The notes under the pieces are model-generated. The model worked only from the letters and a program-made list of their open reading frames with translations. It did not search any database and had not been told where the DNA came from. A program made the position numbers and the translations under genes. Positions 1 to 5,995 of a stretch of DNA of 11,453 nucleotides are shown one piece after another. The first letter of the stretch is position 1. Each line of letters starts with the position of its first letter. The stretch comes from Verrucomicrobiota bacterium (GTDB taxonomy: Bacteria > Verrucomicrobiota > Verrucomicrobiia > Opitutales > Opitutaceae): contig JAEWBF010000077.1 of NCBI GenBank assembly GCA_023391285.1, positions 1 to 11,453 on the forward strand, written 5' to 3'.

Positions 1-45
1 GCGGAACGCGTGAGCGTTTCGCGAAACGCTCACGCGTTCCGCCAC
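1..45. repeat. REP doublet (REPIN-like), perfect palindrome
   Basis: Bases 1-20 and 23-42 are perfect reverse complements around a central GC, giving a 42-base perfect palindrome. Each half contains the unit CGGAACGC-GTGA-GCGTTTCG, which itself folds into an 8-bp stem with one G-T wobble and a GTGA loop. Read from the right, the unit is headed by GTGG (complement of 42-45). The left head is cut by the window edge, but base 1 fits the last G of a GTAG head, as seen in the copy at 2835. GTRG-headed small palindromes in inverted pairs are the known form of REP elements and REPINs, which are moved by RAYT transposases. The assignment is by structure, as no transposase is in the window. It lies just past the 3' end of the minus-strand topoisomerase gene and could also act as a transcript-end hairpin. 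Confidence 0.8.
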
Positions 46-65
46 CCTCCACCCGCCCGCCATCT

Positions 66-1907
66 TCACACCTCCACCAAATCTTTCTCCACCTTCAGAT
101 TCCCGATGATGAAGTCCTGCCGCTCCGGCGTATTCTTGCCCATGAAGAAGCCCAGCAGTTCTCCGCTGTCATGCAGGTGCGCGAGAGTCACCGGCTCGAG
201 GCGAATGTCCTCGCCGATGAAATCCTTGAACTCGTTCGCCGAGATCTCGCCGAGACCTTTGAAACGCGTGATCTCATGGCTCGCCCCGAGCTTTTTCACC
301 GCCGCCTGCTTTTCCTCTTCGGTGTAGCAGTAGATCGTCTCCTTCTTGTTCCGCACCCGGAAGAGCGGTGTTTCCAAAATGAATACGTGACCGTTGCGGA
401 TCAGGTCCGGAAAAAACTGCAGGAAAAACGAAATCAGCAGCAGCCGGATGTGCATGCCGTCCACGTCCGCATCGGTCGCGATCACGATCTTGTTGTAACG
501 CAGGCCATCCAGGCCGTCCTCCACGTTCAACGCCGACTGCAACAGGTGAAACTCCTCGTTCTCGTAAATCACCTTCTTCGAAAGCCCGTAGGTGTTGAGC
601 GGCTTTCCTTTCAACGCGAACACCGCCTGCGTCTGCACGTCGCGCGTCGCCGTCAACGAGCCCGCCGCCGAATCGCCTTCCACGATGAACAACGTGCTTT
701 CCTCCGCGCGCTCGTTGCGATCGCCGAGGTGCAACCGGCAATCGCGCAGCTTCTTGTTGTGCAGCGACGCCTTCTTCGCGCGTTCGCGCGCCAGATTGCG
801 AATGCCCGCCAACTCCTTCCGCTCGCGCTCGTTTTCCTCGATCTTCGATTTGATCCGCTCCGCCGTCTCCTTGTTCTTGTGCAGGTAAACGTCGAGCGAC
901 TGCTGCATGAACTTGCCGACGAATTCCTTCAACGTCGGCCCGTCCGGTCCCACGCTGGTCGAGCCGAGTTTCGTTTTCGTCTGCGATTCAAACACCGGCT
1001 CCATCACGCGCACCGCGATCGCCGCATCGATCGACTGCCGCACGTCCGCTGCGTCGTAATCGCGTTTGAAGAAATTCCGCACGGTATCCACCAACGCCTC
1101 ACGAAACGCCGACAGGTGCGTGCCGCCCATCGTCGTGTGCTGACCGTTCACGAACGAGAAATACTCCTCGCCGTAATGCGCCCCGTGCGTGAACGCCACT
1201 TCGATGTCCTCCCCTTCGAGGTGCACGATCGGATACAGGGGTTCGCCGCTCAGGTTCTTCTGCAAAAGATCGCGCAAGCCGTGCTCGGATTTGAACGACT
1301 TGCCGTTGAACGTCAGCGTGAGCCCGCGATTCAAGAACGCGTAGTTCCACAACATGTCCTCGATGAACTCCGTGCGGAACTTGAAATCCTTCCCGAACAA
1401 CTCCTCGTCCGGCGTGAACTCGATCAGCGTCCCGTTGCGCTCGTCCGTTTTGCCAACTTTCGAATCTTTCTTCAGCCGGCCCTTTTCAAACTCGACGAGT
1501 TTCGTCTGCCCATCGCGAAACGCCTCTGCGCGATAACTCAGCGCCAGGGCATTCACCGCTTTCTGGCCGACGCCGTTCAACCCGACCGATTTTTGGAAGG
1601 TCTCGCTGTCGTATTTCGCCCCCGTATTGATGATCGACACGCAGTCGACCAGCTTCCCCAGCGGAATACCGCGACCGTAGTCGCGCACGCGCAACGTCCG
1701 TTCGCTGAGCTCGATCTCGATCTTCTTGCCGTAACCCATCGTGAACTCGTCGATCGAGTTATCGATCGTCTCCTTCAACAGCACGTAGATGCCGTCCTCC
1801 GCATGCGACCCATTGCCGAGCCGGCCGATATACATGCCGGGCCGAAGCCGGATGTGCTCAAGGGACGACAGGGTTTTGATCGACGCTTCGGTGTAAGCTT
1901 TGGCCAT
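66..1907 (-). CDS. parE: DNA topoisomerase IV subunit B (type IIA topoisomerase, GyrB/ParE family)
   Basis: A 613-residue ATPase subunit of a type IIA topoisomerase, which with a ParC/GyrA-like partner passes one DNA duplex through another to decatenate or relax the chromosome. The GHKL ATPase domain shows E46 and N50 in KETIDNSIDE, D76 in DYGRGIP and the glycine loop VGLNGVG at 108-114. The transducer domain follows, then the TOPRIM domain with EGDSA (E410), KGKPLN (433-438), DADVDG (D479, D481, D483) and GLGE (551-554). The wording around KGKPLNTYGLSKKVIYENEE resembles the Bacteroidetes-type ParE. The length fits ParE rather than an insert-bearing GyrB. The ATG at 1907 is chosen because MAKAYTEASIKTL begins the conserved part; a GTG at 1931 would add eight unlikely residues. 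No clear Shine-Dalgarno sequence is seen. The partner subunit gene is not in the window but could lie beyond base 1. GyrB versus ParE identity is inferred from similarity alone. Confidence 0.93.
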   Translation of the reverse strand: MAKAYTEASIKTLSSLEHIRLRPGMYIGRLGNGSHAEDGIYVLLKETIDNSIDEFTMGYGKKIEIELSERTLRVRDYGRGIPLGKLVDCVSIINTGAKYDSETFQKSVGLNGVGQKAVNALALSYRAEAFRDGQTKLVEFEKGRLKKDSKVGKTDERNGTLIEFTPDEELFGKDFKFRTEFIEDMLWNYAFLNRGLTLTFNGKSFKSEHGLRDLLQKNLSGEPLYPIVHLEGEDIEVAFTHGAHYGEEYFSFVNGQHTTMGGTHLSAFREALVDTVRNFFKRDYDAADVRQSIDAAIAVRVMEPVFESQTKTKLGSTSVGPDGPTLKEFVGKFMQQSLDVYLHKNKETAERIKSKIEENERERKELAGIRNLARERAKKASLHNKKLRDCRLHLGDRNERAEESTLFIVEGDSAAGSLTATRDVQTQAVFALKGKPLNTYGLSKKVIYENEEFHLLQSALNVEDGLDGLRYNKIVIATDADVDGMHIRLLLISFFLQFFPDLIRNGHVFILETPLFRVRNKKETIYCYTEEEKQAAVKKLGASHEITRFKGLGEISANEFKDFIGEDIRLEPVTLAHLHDSGELLGFFMGKNTPERQDFIIGNLKVEKDLVEV

Positions 1908-2006
1908 GGGTAAAAGTTGCGCAGAACACACGTGTCGCCGCCCGCGCTGACAAGCGCATTTCGCCCGCCGCCATCGCTACCGCCCCCGACCGCCCTGCCA
2001 TCGTCA

Positions 2007-2031
2007 TGTAGGAGCCTGCTTGCAGGCGATT
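2007..2031 (+). repeat. REP-like element, second family
   Basis: The stretch reads TGTAGGAGCCTGCTTGCAGG and continues CGATT. It has a GTAG head at 2008-2011 followed by a 6-bp perfect stem, GCCTGC (2014-2019) and GCAGGC (2022-2027), with a TT loop. This is the architecture and even much of the wording of bacterial REP sequences (compare the well-known Pseudomonas type). It sits in the 180-base divergent gap between the topoisomerase and AsmA-like genes. It differs in sequence from the REP at 1-45, so two families coexist here. Only one copy is seen in this window, so the repeat status is inferred from structure. Confidence 0.6.
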
Positions 2032-2087
2032 TGGAGCTGAACAACGTCCCGTATCTTCGCGTCCAAGCCCGCTTACTTCACCCCGCC

Positions 2088-2831
2088 ATGAAAAAACTCC
2101 TCCTCACCTTCGTCATCGGCCTGCTCGTCCTTGCGATCGTCGGCTATATCGCCGCCCACTTCTTTCTCGGATCGATCGTGAAGACCGGCGTCAACAACGT
2201 CGGCCCGCGCGTCACGCAAACGAACGTTCAACTCGCCGACGCCTCCCTTTCACCCACCGGATCCGGCACGCTCACCGGCCTCACCGTCGCCAACCCCGCG
2301 GGTTGGACCGAAACCAACGCACTCTCGCTCGGCAGAATCCAATTCGACGTCGCACCGACGTCCGTGCTGAGCGACACGATCGTCGTCAACTCCCTCGTCA
2401 TCGACCAGCCCGAGCTCACCTACGAGACCCGACTCGTTAATAGCAACATCGCCGATCTCCTTAAAAACATCGAAGCCAGCCTCGGCCCCTCCGCGCCCAA
2501 ACCCGAGGATCCCAACACGCCGCCGAAAAAATTCATCGTGAAACATTTCCGGCTCACCGACGGCAAGGTCACCATCGGCGTCGGACCCGCCGCCCTGCCC
2601 GTTCCTCTTCCTTCGCTCGAACTCAACGACCTCGGCGTCCAGGAAGGCGGCCTTACCGCTGGCCAACTCTCCGTCGCCGTCCTGCGTCAGGTGCTCGCCA
2701 ACGTCGTCACCGCCACGACCGGAGCCGCTCTAAAATCCGGCGGCACCCTCGGCGCCGGCGCCACCGAGCAACTCAAGAAAACCGGTGAGGGACTCAAGAA
2801 GCTCTTCAGCGGCGAAAAAGAAAAGAAGTAG
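2088..2831 (+). CDS. Membrane-anchored AsmA-like protein
   Basis: A 247-residue protein with an N-terminal membrane anchor (about residues 4-28, hydrophobic after MKK) and a periplasmic body. The body carries the pattern of AsmA/TamB-type proteins: a short lead-in, then T-G-S-G-T-L-T-G-L-T-V-A-N-P, an L-x-L-G-x-I-x-F-D-V core and the phrase VVNSLVIDQPELTYE. Such proteins are thought to span or line the envelope and to take part in lipid transport or outer-membrane homeostasis, but this one is far smaller than AsmA and has only one such module. A proline-rich linker (about 140-150) leads to a second beta-rich part, and the C-terminus is Lys/Glu-rich. The ATG at 2088 is chosen because MKKLLL starts the anchor; the frame stays open upstream but that part is not signal-like. 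The stop codon lies four bases before a REP element. The exact role is unknown. Confidence 0.75.
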   Translation: MKKLLLTFVIGLLVLAIVGYIAAHFFLGSIVKTGVNNVGPRVTQTNVQLADASLSPTGSGTLTGLTVANPAGWTETNALSLGRIQFDVAPTSVLSDTIVVNSLVIDQPELTYETRLVNSNIADLLKNIEASLGPSAPKPEDPNTPPKKFIVKHFRLTDGKVTIGVGPAALPVPLPSLELNDLGVQEGGLTAGQLSVAVLRQVLANVVTATTGAALKSGGTLGAGATEQLKKTGEGLKKLFSGEKEKK

Positions 2832-2834
2832 CGC

Positions 2835-2873
2835 GTAGCGGAACGCGTGAGCGTTTCGCAAAAACGTTCCGCC
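2835..2873. repeat. REP element with decayed inverted partner
   Basis: GTAG at 2835-2838 heads CGGAACGC-GTGA-GCGTTTCG, identical over 22 bases to bases 1-22 of the window. After GCAAAA the inverted partner ACGTTCCGCC is recognisable but shortened and altered compared with the perfect doublet at 1-45. The two copies flank the segment that holds the topoisomerase and AsmA-like genes. The element begins right after the AsmA-like stop codon, a usual place for REP sequences, where they can stabilise or end a transcript. Confidence 0.75.
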
Positions 2874-2982
2874 CTCCCCCACACCTCTCGCCCCTGTGCC
2901 GCTCACCCCACACGCCCCCTGTGCGCCTCGGACCTTCCTGCCTCATTGACCCACCCTCGGTCACCCCGCTTCGCTCCCTCAC

Positions 2983-3639
2983 GTGAAAATCACTTACTAC
3001 GTCGAAGTCCTCTCCTCCTGGTGCACGTGGGTTGAACCGGTCTGGGCCGAGTTGAAACAGCGCTACGCCGGCCGCGCTGAGTTCGACTGGAAAATCGCGC
3101 TCATGAACCCGCAGGACTTCCCGGTTTCGCGTGAGCAATGCGATTGGTTCTACCGCCGCAGCGGCGCCACCGTCATGCGCTCGCCCTTCATGCTCAACTC
3201 CGGCTGGTTCGAAGCCGAACGCAAAGGCGACTACACCGCGCCCAATCTCGTCGCCGAAGCCGGCAAAGACTTTGGCTTCACCGGCGACGAACTTCGCCTC
3301 GCCATCGCCCACGCCGCCGTTCGCGAAGGCCATAAAGTCGGCGACATCGCCGTCGCCGTCGCCGCCGCCGCCAACGCCTGCAAGGTCGACGCCGCGCAAC
3401 TCCGCGCCCGCGCCGAATCCGCCGAAGTGCGCGCCCGGGTCGAAGCCAGCACGAAGGAATTCTTCGCTCATCAAATCAGCCAACGCCCCGCGTTCGTCCT
3501 CCAAGACGCCATCGGCGACAAAGCCGTCTTTTCCGGTCTGGTCCGCCTCGAACCCCTCGTCGCCACCGTCGAAGCAATGCTCGCGGACACCGCCGCTTAC
3601 GCAGCCCACGCCATCCACCACGGCAAACCGCCGCAGTAA
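2983..3639 (+). CDS. DsbA-like thioredoxin-fold protein with a single active-site cysteine
   Basis: A 218-residue cytoplasmic protein (no signal peptide) with the fold pattern of the DsbA/FrnE/HCCA-isomerase family. The first beta strand ITYYVEV is followed by SSWCTW, then a helical insert domain (about 60-150, Ala-rich), and then the region around P169 (ISQRPAFVLQD), which fits the cis-proline loop facing the active site. In FrnE-type members the motif is usually CPWC. Here the first Cys is Ser11 and only Cys14 remains, so ordinary disulphide exchange through a CxxC pair is not expected. A monothiol, glutathione-dependent or isomerase-like role is possible (GST-kappa and HCCA isomerase use Ser in this area), but that is inference. 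The start is GTG at 2983, which opens directly on the first strand; no Shine-Dalgarno sequence is apparent. The preceding gap holds a REP element. Confidence 0.75.
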   Translation: MKITYYVEVLSSWCTWVEPVWAELKQRYAGRAEFDWKIALMNPQDFPVSREQCDWFYRRSGATVMRSPFMLNSGWFEAERKGDYTAPNLVAEAGKDFGFTGDELRLAIAHAAVREGHKVGDIAVAVAAAANACKVDAAQLRARAESAEVRARVEASTKEFFAHQISQRPAFVLQDAIGDKAVFSGLVRLEPLVATVEAMLADTAAYAAHAIHHGKPPQ

Positions 3640-3737
3640 GCCGCGCGCGAAACTGGAGAACCCCCGCGATGTTCCATCAGTGCCGCAAAAAGTTGGAACC
3701 GCTCGCCCCCCGCCGTCGTCTCCACCTTCCACCAGCC

Positions 3738-4364
3738 ATGAAGGTCTTCCGTTTCACGCTCGCATTCGCGCTTCTCACCTCGTGCTTCGCCGCTGCCCGT
3801 GCCAGCGACATTCGTTTTTCCAAAAGTCTTTCCTCGGAGGACTTTTCCGCCGCCGGCTTGAACCGCCTTTCGTCCGATCACATCGCGATCCTCGACGCCT
3901 TGGTTCGGCGCGACATCGCGCAAGCACGCATCGTATCCAAAGAACCTCGTCCCGCTCAATTTTCAGAACGGCTCACGGCCACCGAGCGCGACAACGCCGG
4001 CGTGTCGCTCCTCGCGGCTCACGAAATCGCCGCACTCGACGCCCACATCGCTCCCCTCGCTGTTCCGCCCGCGTCCGGCCCCGGCGCCCGCTTCACTCCC
4101 AACAACCGCTACGCTCCCGTTCCTTCCGTCAAAATCGATCGCGGTCCGCGTATCCACGGCGAGCTTACACTGATGGTCGCCGCGGGCAGCGACGACTACA
4201 GCGCCTACGGCGGCGGAATCGCTGTGACCCTCGATGATCCCGCGAGCAAGATGGCGCTCACGGTCGCGTATTCCGAGGTCCACAGCAAAGGCGGCAGCCC
4301 CTGGCGCTACTACGGCGATCCCTATCACCATCGCCGCCACGGCCCACTCGCCCCGCTTTACTGA
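3738..4364 (+). CDS. Exported protein of unknown function
   Basis: A 208-residue protein with a clear N-terminal export signal: MKVFRF, then a hydrophobic run and small residues. Two processing sites are possible: a lipobox L-T-S-C at residues 13-16 (lipoprotein), or signal peptidase I cleavage after ARA near residue 22. The mature part starts with a Ser-rich segment and a helical segment, LSSDHIAILDALVRRDIAQAR, with a similar weaker motif later (AHEIAALDAHIA). The C-terminal third looks beta-rich (GELTLMVAAG, YGGGIAVTLDD, MALTVAYSEV) and ends in a His/Tyr/Pro-rich tail. I do not recognise the family. The ATG at 3738 is chosen because the signal peptide starts there; the upstream extension is basic and not signal-like. 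A terminator follows at 4391-4416, suggesting the gene is the last in its transcript. Confidence 0.65.
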   Translation: MKVFRFTLAFALLTSCFAAARASDIRFSKSLSSEDFSAAGLNRLSSDHIAILDALVRRDIAQARIVSKEPRPAQFSERLTATERDNAGVSLLAAHEIAALDAHIAPLAVPPASGPGARFTPNNRYAPVPSVKIDRGPRIHGELTLMVAAGSDDYSAYGGGIAVTLDDPASKMALTVAYSEVHSKGGSPWRYYGDPYHHRRHGPLAPLY

Positions 4365-4390
4365 TCGACTTGATCCGCTCGCCGATGGAG

Positions 4391-4416
4391 GCGCGGTGCC
4401 CCCACCACGCTTTTTT
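4391..4416 (+). terminator. Rho-independent terminator
   Basis: GCGCGGTG (4391-4398) pairs with CACCACGC (4403-4410) around a CCCC loop: seven pairs with one C-A mismatch, followed at once by six T (4411-4416). It ends the exported-protein gene at 4364. There is no T-run for the opposite strand, so it does not obviously serve the convergent DUF1684 gene, whose stop is at 4426. Confidence 0.7.
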
Positions 4417-4425
4417 GCCTCTCAC

Positions 4426-5331
4426 TCACTCGTGCGCCCCGCGGTAATCCTTCTCCCCCGCCCGCACCGCGATTGTCATTCGATTTTCTTCTGGAGGTAG
4501 CGGACACGTCGCAAACGGCGTGAACGCGCACGGCGGGTTGATCGCCTCGTTGAAATCCAGCACGACCTTTCCGTCCCGCGGCGGCTCCGCGTAGACGAAT
4601 CGCGCCGCGCCATACGTTTCAACCCCGCTCGTCAGATCCGAGATCACAAACATCATCGGTTCGTCGCCCCCTTCCACCAGCGGCAGAAGCTCGAAGGTCT
4701 TCCCTTCCCGCGCGAATACCGCCTTCCCCGGCACCAACGCACGCATCTCCTGGCCGAGGATGTTCTTGATCATCACCTCTCGCGCTCGTTCGAACCACAC
4801 CCAGTCCGCCTCGATCCGCCAGCTCCGATCGATCGGGAAGTAGTCGATCCCCACAAACTTCGCCCGCCGCTCCGACGCGGTGTCGCGCACGCGGAGGGCC
4901 TTTCGTCCACCGCGATCGATCAGGTGGAAACTCACCGTCCCGAACGTCACCCGCGTCGCCGGCAGCACGCCCGCTTCCCGCAGCGGCGCCGTCAACACTT
5001 GCTCGCCATCCACCCGCACCTCTTCCGCCGGATTGAGCGTGATCGTGGCACCACCACGTTCGTTCAACACGATCGTTCCGACGTGCGCCGGCGCGTTCTT
5101 CAATACGATCGCGTTGTCCGGCGCCGACCCCACCGAATTCGACCCCGGCTGGAGAAAGTGAAGTCCCACCAGGGTCAACCATCCTTCGTCCCGCAACAAT
5201 CGTTGCACGCGTTCGGCGCGACCGGTCTCGATCTCCGCTACATACGCCGCCTCCGGCTCCGCCGCGCTCACCGCCAGCACCACCATCGCCCACACCGCGA
5301 ATCCACGCATCATCCTCCCATGGTGCGTCAT
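4426..5331 (-). CDS. Exported DUF1684 family protein
   Basis: A 301-residue protein (as started here) whose body matches the DUF1684 family. Recognisable parts are the early LLRDEGWLTLVGLHFLQPG, the FHLIDRGGRKALRVRD strand region, FPIDRSWRIEADW, and the hallmark C-terminal block DFNEAINPPCAFTPFATCPLPPEENR. The biochemical function of the family is not established. The N-terminus holds a signal peptide (MRGFAVWAMVVLAVSAAEPE), so it is probably periplasmic or secreted. The start is uncertain: ATG codons at 5331, 5313 and 5310 all keep the signal. A GGGAGG stretch touches the 5313 ATG, too close for a standard Shine-Dalgarno spacing, whereas GGAAG lies four bases before 5331. It is the last gene of the minus-strand block, 59 bases after the DUF1328 gene. 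Confidence 0.88.
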   Translation of the reverse strand: MTHHGRMMRGFAVWAMVVLAVSAAEPEAAYVAEIETGRAERVQRLLRDEGWLTLVGLHFLQPGSNSVGSAPDNAIVLKNAPAHVGTIVLNERGGATITLNPAEEVRVDGEQVLTAPLREAGVLPATRVTFGTVSFHLIDRGGRKALRVRDTASERRAKFVGIDYFPIDRSWRIEADWVWFERAREVMIKNILGQEMRALVPGKAVFAREGKTFELLPLVEGGDEPMMFVISDLTSGVETYGAARFVYAEPPRDGKVVLDFNEAINPPCAFTPFATCPLPPEENRMTIAVRAGEKDYRGAHE

Positions 5332-5390
5332 CCGCTTCCGAACTCAAGCCACCCTGGCCCGCGTCGCCGCCGGACCAGCCCAAATCCAAA

Positions 5391-5564
5391 TCACACCGGC
5401 GGCTTACCGCGGAACGCCCCGATGAGCGCCGCAATCACCAGCAGCACGAGAAACACAAAAAAGAGGATCTTCGCGATATCCGCGGAAGCTCCCGCAATTC
5501 CCGTGAAGCCAAAAACTCCCGCCACGATCGCGATGATGAAAAAGATCAGGGCCCACTTGAGCAT
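5391..5564 (-). CDS. Small DUF1328 family membrane protein
   Basis: A 57-residue reading frame starting MLKWALIFFIIAIVAG and continuing with FGFTGIAGASADIAK, then the hydrophobic run ILFFVFLVLLVIAALIGAF and a short RGKPPV tail. This is the complete pattern of the DUF1328 (YtjA-type) family: two membrane segments joined by a glycine-rich loop, usually 50-60 residues. The family is widespread in proteobacteria and other Gram-negatives and of unknown function; members are often seen in stress-related settings. The gene lies between the glutaredoxin (42 bases upstream) and DUF1684 genes on the same strand and is probably co-transcribed. No strong Shine-Dalgarno sequence is seen. The match over the whole length makes this a confident call in spite of its size. 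Confidence 0.92.
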   Translation of the reverse strand: MLKWALIFFIIAIVAGVFGFTGIAGASADIAKILFFVFLVLLVIAALIGAFRGKPPV

Positions 5565-5606
5565 GGTTCGTCCGGGTTGAGGTTATTTCCGCGCGGCGCA
5601 GTCCGC

Positions 5607-5873
5607 TCAACTGTCCTCCAGCTTCACATTCTGCTTCCGCAAAAAGGGGACCAGTTCATCCACGCCGAAATCGGCCAGGATCGTTCCATTCCAGTCCAGC
5701 GTGGGCGCTTTCGACTGCCCTGACTTCTGCATCATCTCGCGCATCGCGTTCGCATCCGCGCTCACGTTCTGTTCGCGGTAGCTCACGCCTTTCTCGCGCA
5801 GAAACTCGATCACTTCGTGGCACCAGGGGCAGCCCGGCTTGATATAGAGAATCGGTAGTTCTTCGCCAGCCAT
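5607..5873 (-). CDS. Glutaredoxin family protein
   Basis: An 88-residue thioredoxin-fold protein. Strand LPILYIKPG leads to the dithiol active site CPWC (C15, C18), then a helix (HEVIEFLREKGV), the strand YREQNVSAD, the cis-proline region KAPTLDWNG and a C-terminal helix DELVPFLRKQNV. Glutaredoxins reduce disulphides or glutathione-mixed disulphides in the cytoplasm. The usual GG pair after the cis-proline strand is replaced by DFG, so the glutathione-binding details may differ. ATG 5873 is chosen because it gives the normal N-terminus. An in-frame ATG at 5969 would add 32 charged residues (MPPKPAHQVESRKALARCGR onward) and cannot be excluded. It lies 122 bases downstream of the DUF255 gene on the same strand, suggesting a shared transcript and a shared thiol-redox theme. 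Confidence 0.85.
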   Translation of the reverse strand: MAGEELPILYIKPGCPWCHEVIEFLREKGVSYREQNVSADANAMREMMQKSGQSKAPTLDWNGTILADFGVDELVPFLRKQNVKLEDS

Positions 5874-5995
5874 GCCGCGATGGTCCCGCTCGCGAATGAG
5901 TTGTTCCTCGCGCCCGCAACGCGCGAGCGCCTTTCGGGACTCCACCTGATGGGCCGGTTTGGGCGGCATCCCGGCGCGTAAGCGCAGGGCCAGGT

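Noticed and set aside
171..1913. 580-residue open frame on the plus strand opposite the topoisomerase gene
   Set aside because: It is antisense to a gene with every family motif, and its product is Arg/Leu/His-rich without recognisable domains. Long antisense frames are expected in GC-rich DNA.
2031..2060. TTGGAG and TATCTT as promoter boxes for the AsmA-like gene
   Set aside because: The spacing is only 15 bases and the matches are weak; promoter consensus for this lineage cannot be judged from one site.
2806..3732. 308-residue minus-strand frame
   Set aside because: It is Gly/Asp/Val-rich antisense of the DsbA-like gene and spans a REP element; it contains no motif.
3131..4237. 368-residue open frame on the plus strand across the DsbA-like and exported-protein genes
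   Set aside because: It overlaps two better-supported genes in another frame, and the product is a Pro/Ser/Arg-rich shadow.
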